DNA of 64,000 nucleotides from Tubiluchus corallicola. Taxonomy: Eukaryota; Priapulida; Priapulimorpha; Priapulimorphida; Tubiluchidae. The translations under genes were made by a program, and so were the position numbers. The DNA is taken from NCBI GenBank assembly GCA_030141605.1, contig JAQGDQ010000149.1, forward strand, positions 232,102 through 296,101. Reading direction: 5' to 3'. The notes beneath the pieces were generated by a model. That model ran no database searches and had not been told where the DNA came from. It saw nothing but the letters and a program-made list of their open reading frames with translations. Of the stretch, positions 61,701-64,000 are shown piece by piece (the first letter of the stretch is position 1; the number at the start of each line of letters is the position of its first letter).

Positions 61701-62716
61701 TCTCCAATAGCTACTTTTCATTGAATTCGATTCTCCCGTTGTTTGTTAATCAGACAGTGGCGACAATCTCCAGACTTTGTAGATGATGCTGACCATGCAG
61801 CAGTGAAAATACTAGTACTTGACGTGGTGCCGATGGTGGAAAAAACTTAAAACAACAAACTTTTAAACACTTTATTTTAAACAGTTTACTTTACTAGACT
61901 TAAAGCTACAATGCGATTTTTGAATAACTTTATGCCTAAATTTTGTGGAAAGCAGATATAGCAGTTAATTCTTATTATAACAAAAAACTTTTAATTAGTG
62001 TTGCCAACGAAACGTCTGCTCACTATTACTTTCTTGCTTTTATACGTGTCAGTGCGGTTACTGTTATTGCTGTTCACTGCTCAGAATTGAAGCTCATGTG
62101 AACTGCCTAAAGCTTGCAGGAATTACTTGGTAATCCTTCGGTGTTCTTTGACTTTGACGCTGTTTGTTGTGCAGACACTACGCTAGCAGCCTTGGAATGC
62201 CGCTGATGCATGTACAGGAAGTATTGAAGTTACTGGTGATAGTTTCGTCAGCTTGTCTCATTAAAACTAGCCCGTCACTATTTATACACTCATCTTACAC
62301 AAGCTATTTATGTCCCGTGAAGCATTCATGAGATTAAGAAAAACTTGCCCTTGTCTCAACTTTATACACAAAATGCGATGTTGTCTTTTAAATTAAACTT
62401 GATAAAGGACATAATGACCCGAAGGCTATTATTATAGGCTCAACATTAACCATTTATCCTTATTAATTTATTTAATTTAGTGTTAGTAATTAATTTAGAA
62501 GTTGATTAGGAACAGAATTTGGTTTTGGATATTAAAAGAGTGTGCGATTTGGTAGTTAAGACATTGGAATTGTAAGGCAAGATTTTGACCCAGTTCAAAT
62601 TGGTGCAGTGTCATTTCTAATATTTTTGTAGTTGTTCGGAAAAGTTTCACTTTAAGAATTTAATAAGCGTGAGCCGTCAGTAATTAATAACAGCAATAAA
62701 ATGTTTTTATTTTGAA

Positions 62717-62718
<2 letters not shown>

Positions 62719-62795
<77 letters not shown>
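62719..62795. repeat. (AT)n microsatellite, about 77 bp uninterrupted
   Basis: A perfect AT dinucleotide run. Such tracts can extrude cruciforms and are prone to length change and assembly error. Confidence 0.97.
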
Positions 62796-62798
<3 letters not shown>

Positions 62799-63794
62799 GA
62801 CCTAATTAAATAATTGTGACAAATGAAGCTATTATACAGAGCTCTCGTATTCTAGAATGCTTTATTCCTCCAGACAAAATGATTATGCATGCAGTCAATT
62901 ACAAAATTCACACGGAATGCAATTCAGCTTCTTCAAGGCGCTGCAAGACAAAATTTCATGTTTGTGTTTCTACCAAACTATCGAGTTAATTAACTGTCGT
63001 ATGTATCGATTGTCTCCCTGAATTAACTCATTAGCTTGGTTGAATAATTACTAAATACTGTTTAGAGAAGATTCTTGCCATGCAGCATATAGTTTTTTCC
63101 AAGTAGAAAGGCTTTTTTCTTTCATTTTCTAGGAGAGATTCGGAACTCATATCATCACAGTGTTAAACATCTCTAGTTTTTGATAGATGAAAAACGTTCT
63201 TGTCTAGCATATGATAAAAACGCTGTAAAAATAAGTTCAAATTATATTATTGTCCTGCATAAGGAAAAAGCTTCAAGTTTGTATCCGCAAGTCGCTGTTT
63301 TTAAAATGTATTATCTCGTGGAAACGAAAGAAAGTCGCTTTTGCGAGGCATTGGCTACCTTGGTGGCAAATTAACTAATACTCGCGGAGAAACGATTTAA
63401 AAATATTTTCATAGTTTTCATTTTAGGGATAGAGGCTTATGAGTATACGGTTCAAAATCTAAGCTTTTGATAAAGTGTTTGTCAGAGTGTAAAACATCAG
63501 CCAAAAAGTTTGCGATCAGGCGAGTTAAACCCTGATCAATGGATGTGTAATCGAGGTATTTCACGGCTTCTGATCAGAACACCTCTCTAGGAAAAGGGCT
63601 TTAGTTATAGATTATGGCTTTTCATTTTCATCTTGGTGACGTTTTGAGCAATATTCAAATAGATAAATGTCGCCGCTGCCGTAGTCATCGTCATCATCAT
63701 TATTAATGATTTTCTCGCAGAGACTTAAAGTGGAGCTGTGTATGCAGAGCTTTGTGGCATTCTGGAACTGAAGGCGCAGTTGATTTTAAAATGT

Positions 63795-63875
63795 AACTTT
63801 TGGTGATGGTAGCGATGATGGTAATGGTGATGTTAATAGCGATGATGATGGCGATGATGATGATAACTTTGACGA
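63795..63875 (+). repeat. Imperfect (GAT)n/(GGT)n microsatellite
   Basis: Units of gatgatggtaatggtgatg and gcgatgatgatggcgatgat. A short opposite-phase ATC patch lies at about 63686-63702. Confidence 0.8.
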
Positions 63876-64000
63876 GGATAAACTTCTATCAAAACGTCCA
63901 GTTATTGGACTGAACTGGATATAGGCCTAATCGATAGTTGCGATTTTTATTGCTAATTTTCTCCTCCTCATGTTGCGCTTAATCATGGGAAAATTACAAT

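Larger units (their letters stand above)
47868..64000 (+). other. Intron 6 of the PET-LIM gene, open at the window edge (phase 0)
   Basis: It begins GTAAGT after the LIM2 cysteine pair. I looked for the remainder of LIM2 (zinc-ligand H and C spacing) and found no matching exon, so the intron is probably longer than 16.1 kb. Long stretches (47.9-50.2, 50.8-58.5, 59.0-62.7 kb) hold only AT-rich DNA with chance frames. A very small or divergent exon could have been missed. Confidence 0.7.

Noticed and set aside
1-64000. CRISPR array, prokaryotic operon or phage-like content
   Set aside because: No regularly spaced identical repeats and no compact gene clusters; spliced exons and SINE/LINE remains show animal nuclear DNA.

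Overview
The window is AT-rich (roughly one-third GC by eye), gene-poor animal genomic DNA. Long introns, GT-AG splice sites, several families of transposon debris, tRNA-derived SINE-like elements and many microsatellites point to an invertebrate metazoan nuclear genome. The phylum cannot be resolved from this sequence alone. No rRNA genes, intact tRNA genes, CRISPR arrays or bacterial-type operons were seen.

One gene is well supported: the 5' part of a PET-LIM protein on the + strand, spread over six coding exons (14116-14154, 24106-24191, 42509-42689, 46079-46149, 46947-47109, 47652-47867). Every junction has a GT donor and an AG acceptor, and the phases fit (0, 2, 0, 2, 0, 0), giving 252 codons. 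The order is a short N-terminus, a cysteine-rich module, a PET domain, a complete first LIM domain and the first two cysteines of LIM2. The LIM1 and PET wording is closest, from memory, to invertebrate Limpet, with Testin and Prickle as relatives. The gene runs off the right edge, because no further LIM exon could be found in the last 16 kb.

Layout. 1-14115: upstream noncoding DNA with a polypyrimidine tract, a decayed LINE on the minus strand (about 2537-4180), tandem repeats, a promoter-like TATA and TCTCGCGAGA segment near 6.8-7.35 kb, and a tRNA-Thr-like SINE at 12.88 kb. 14155-24105 (intron 1): a LINE 3' fragment, a telomere-like CCCTAA patch, a second LINE remnant (about 16.75-19.2 kb) and a small inverted-repeat element. 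24192-42508 (intron 2, 18.3 kb): an inverted-repeat element with a Z-DNA-prone tract, a SINE set between tetranucleotide repeats, a phase-compatible candidate alternative first exon (34133-34215), and an inverted second copy of the intron 1 element. 42690-47651: introns 3-5, with one clear MITE at 43502-43954. 47868-64000: an open intron with a possible Ty3/Gypsy pol scrap and a long (TA)n tract.

No novel enzymatic or defence system was found. The points most worth checking are the candidate alternative promoter and first exon of the PET-LIM gene, which would remove half of the N-terminal cysteine module, and several apparently lineage-specific MITE and SINE families.
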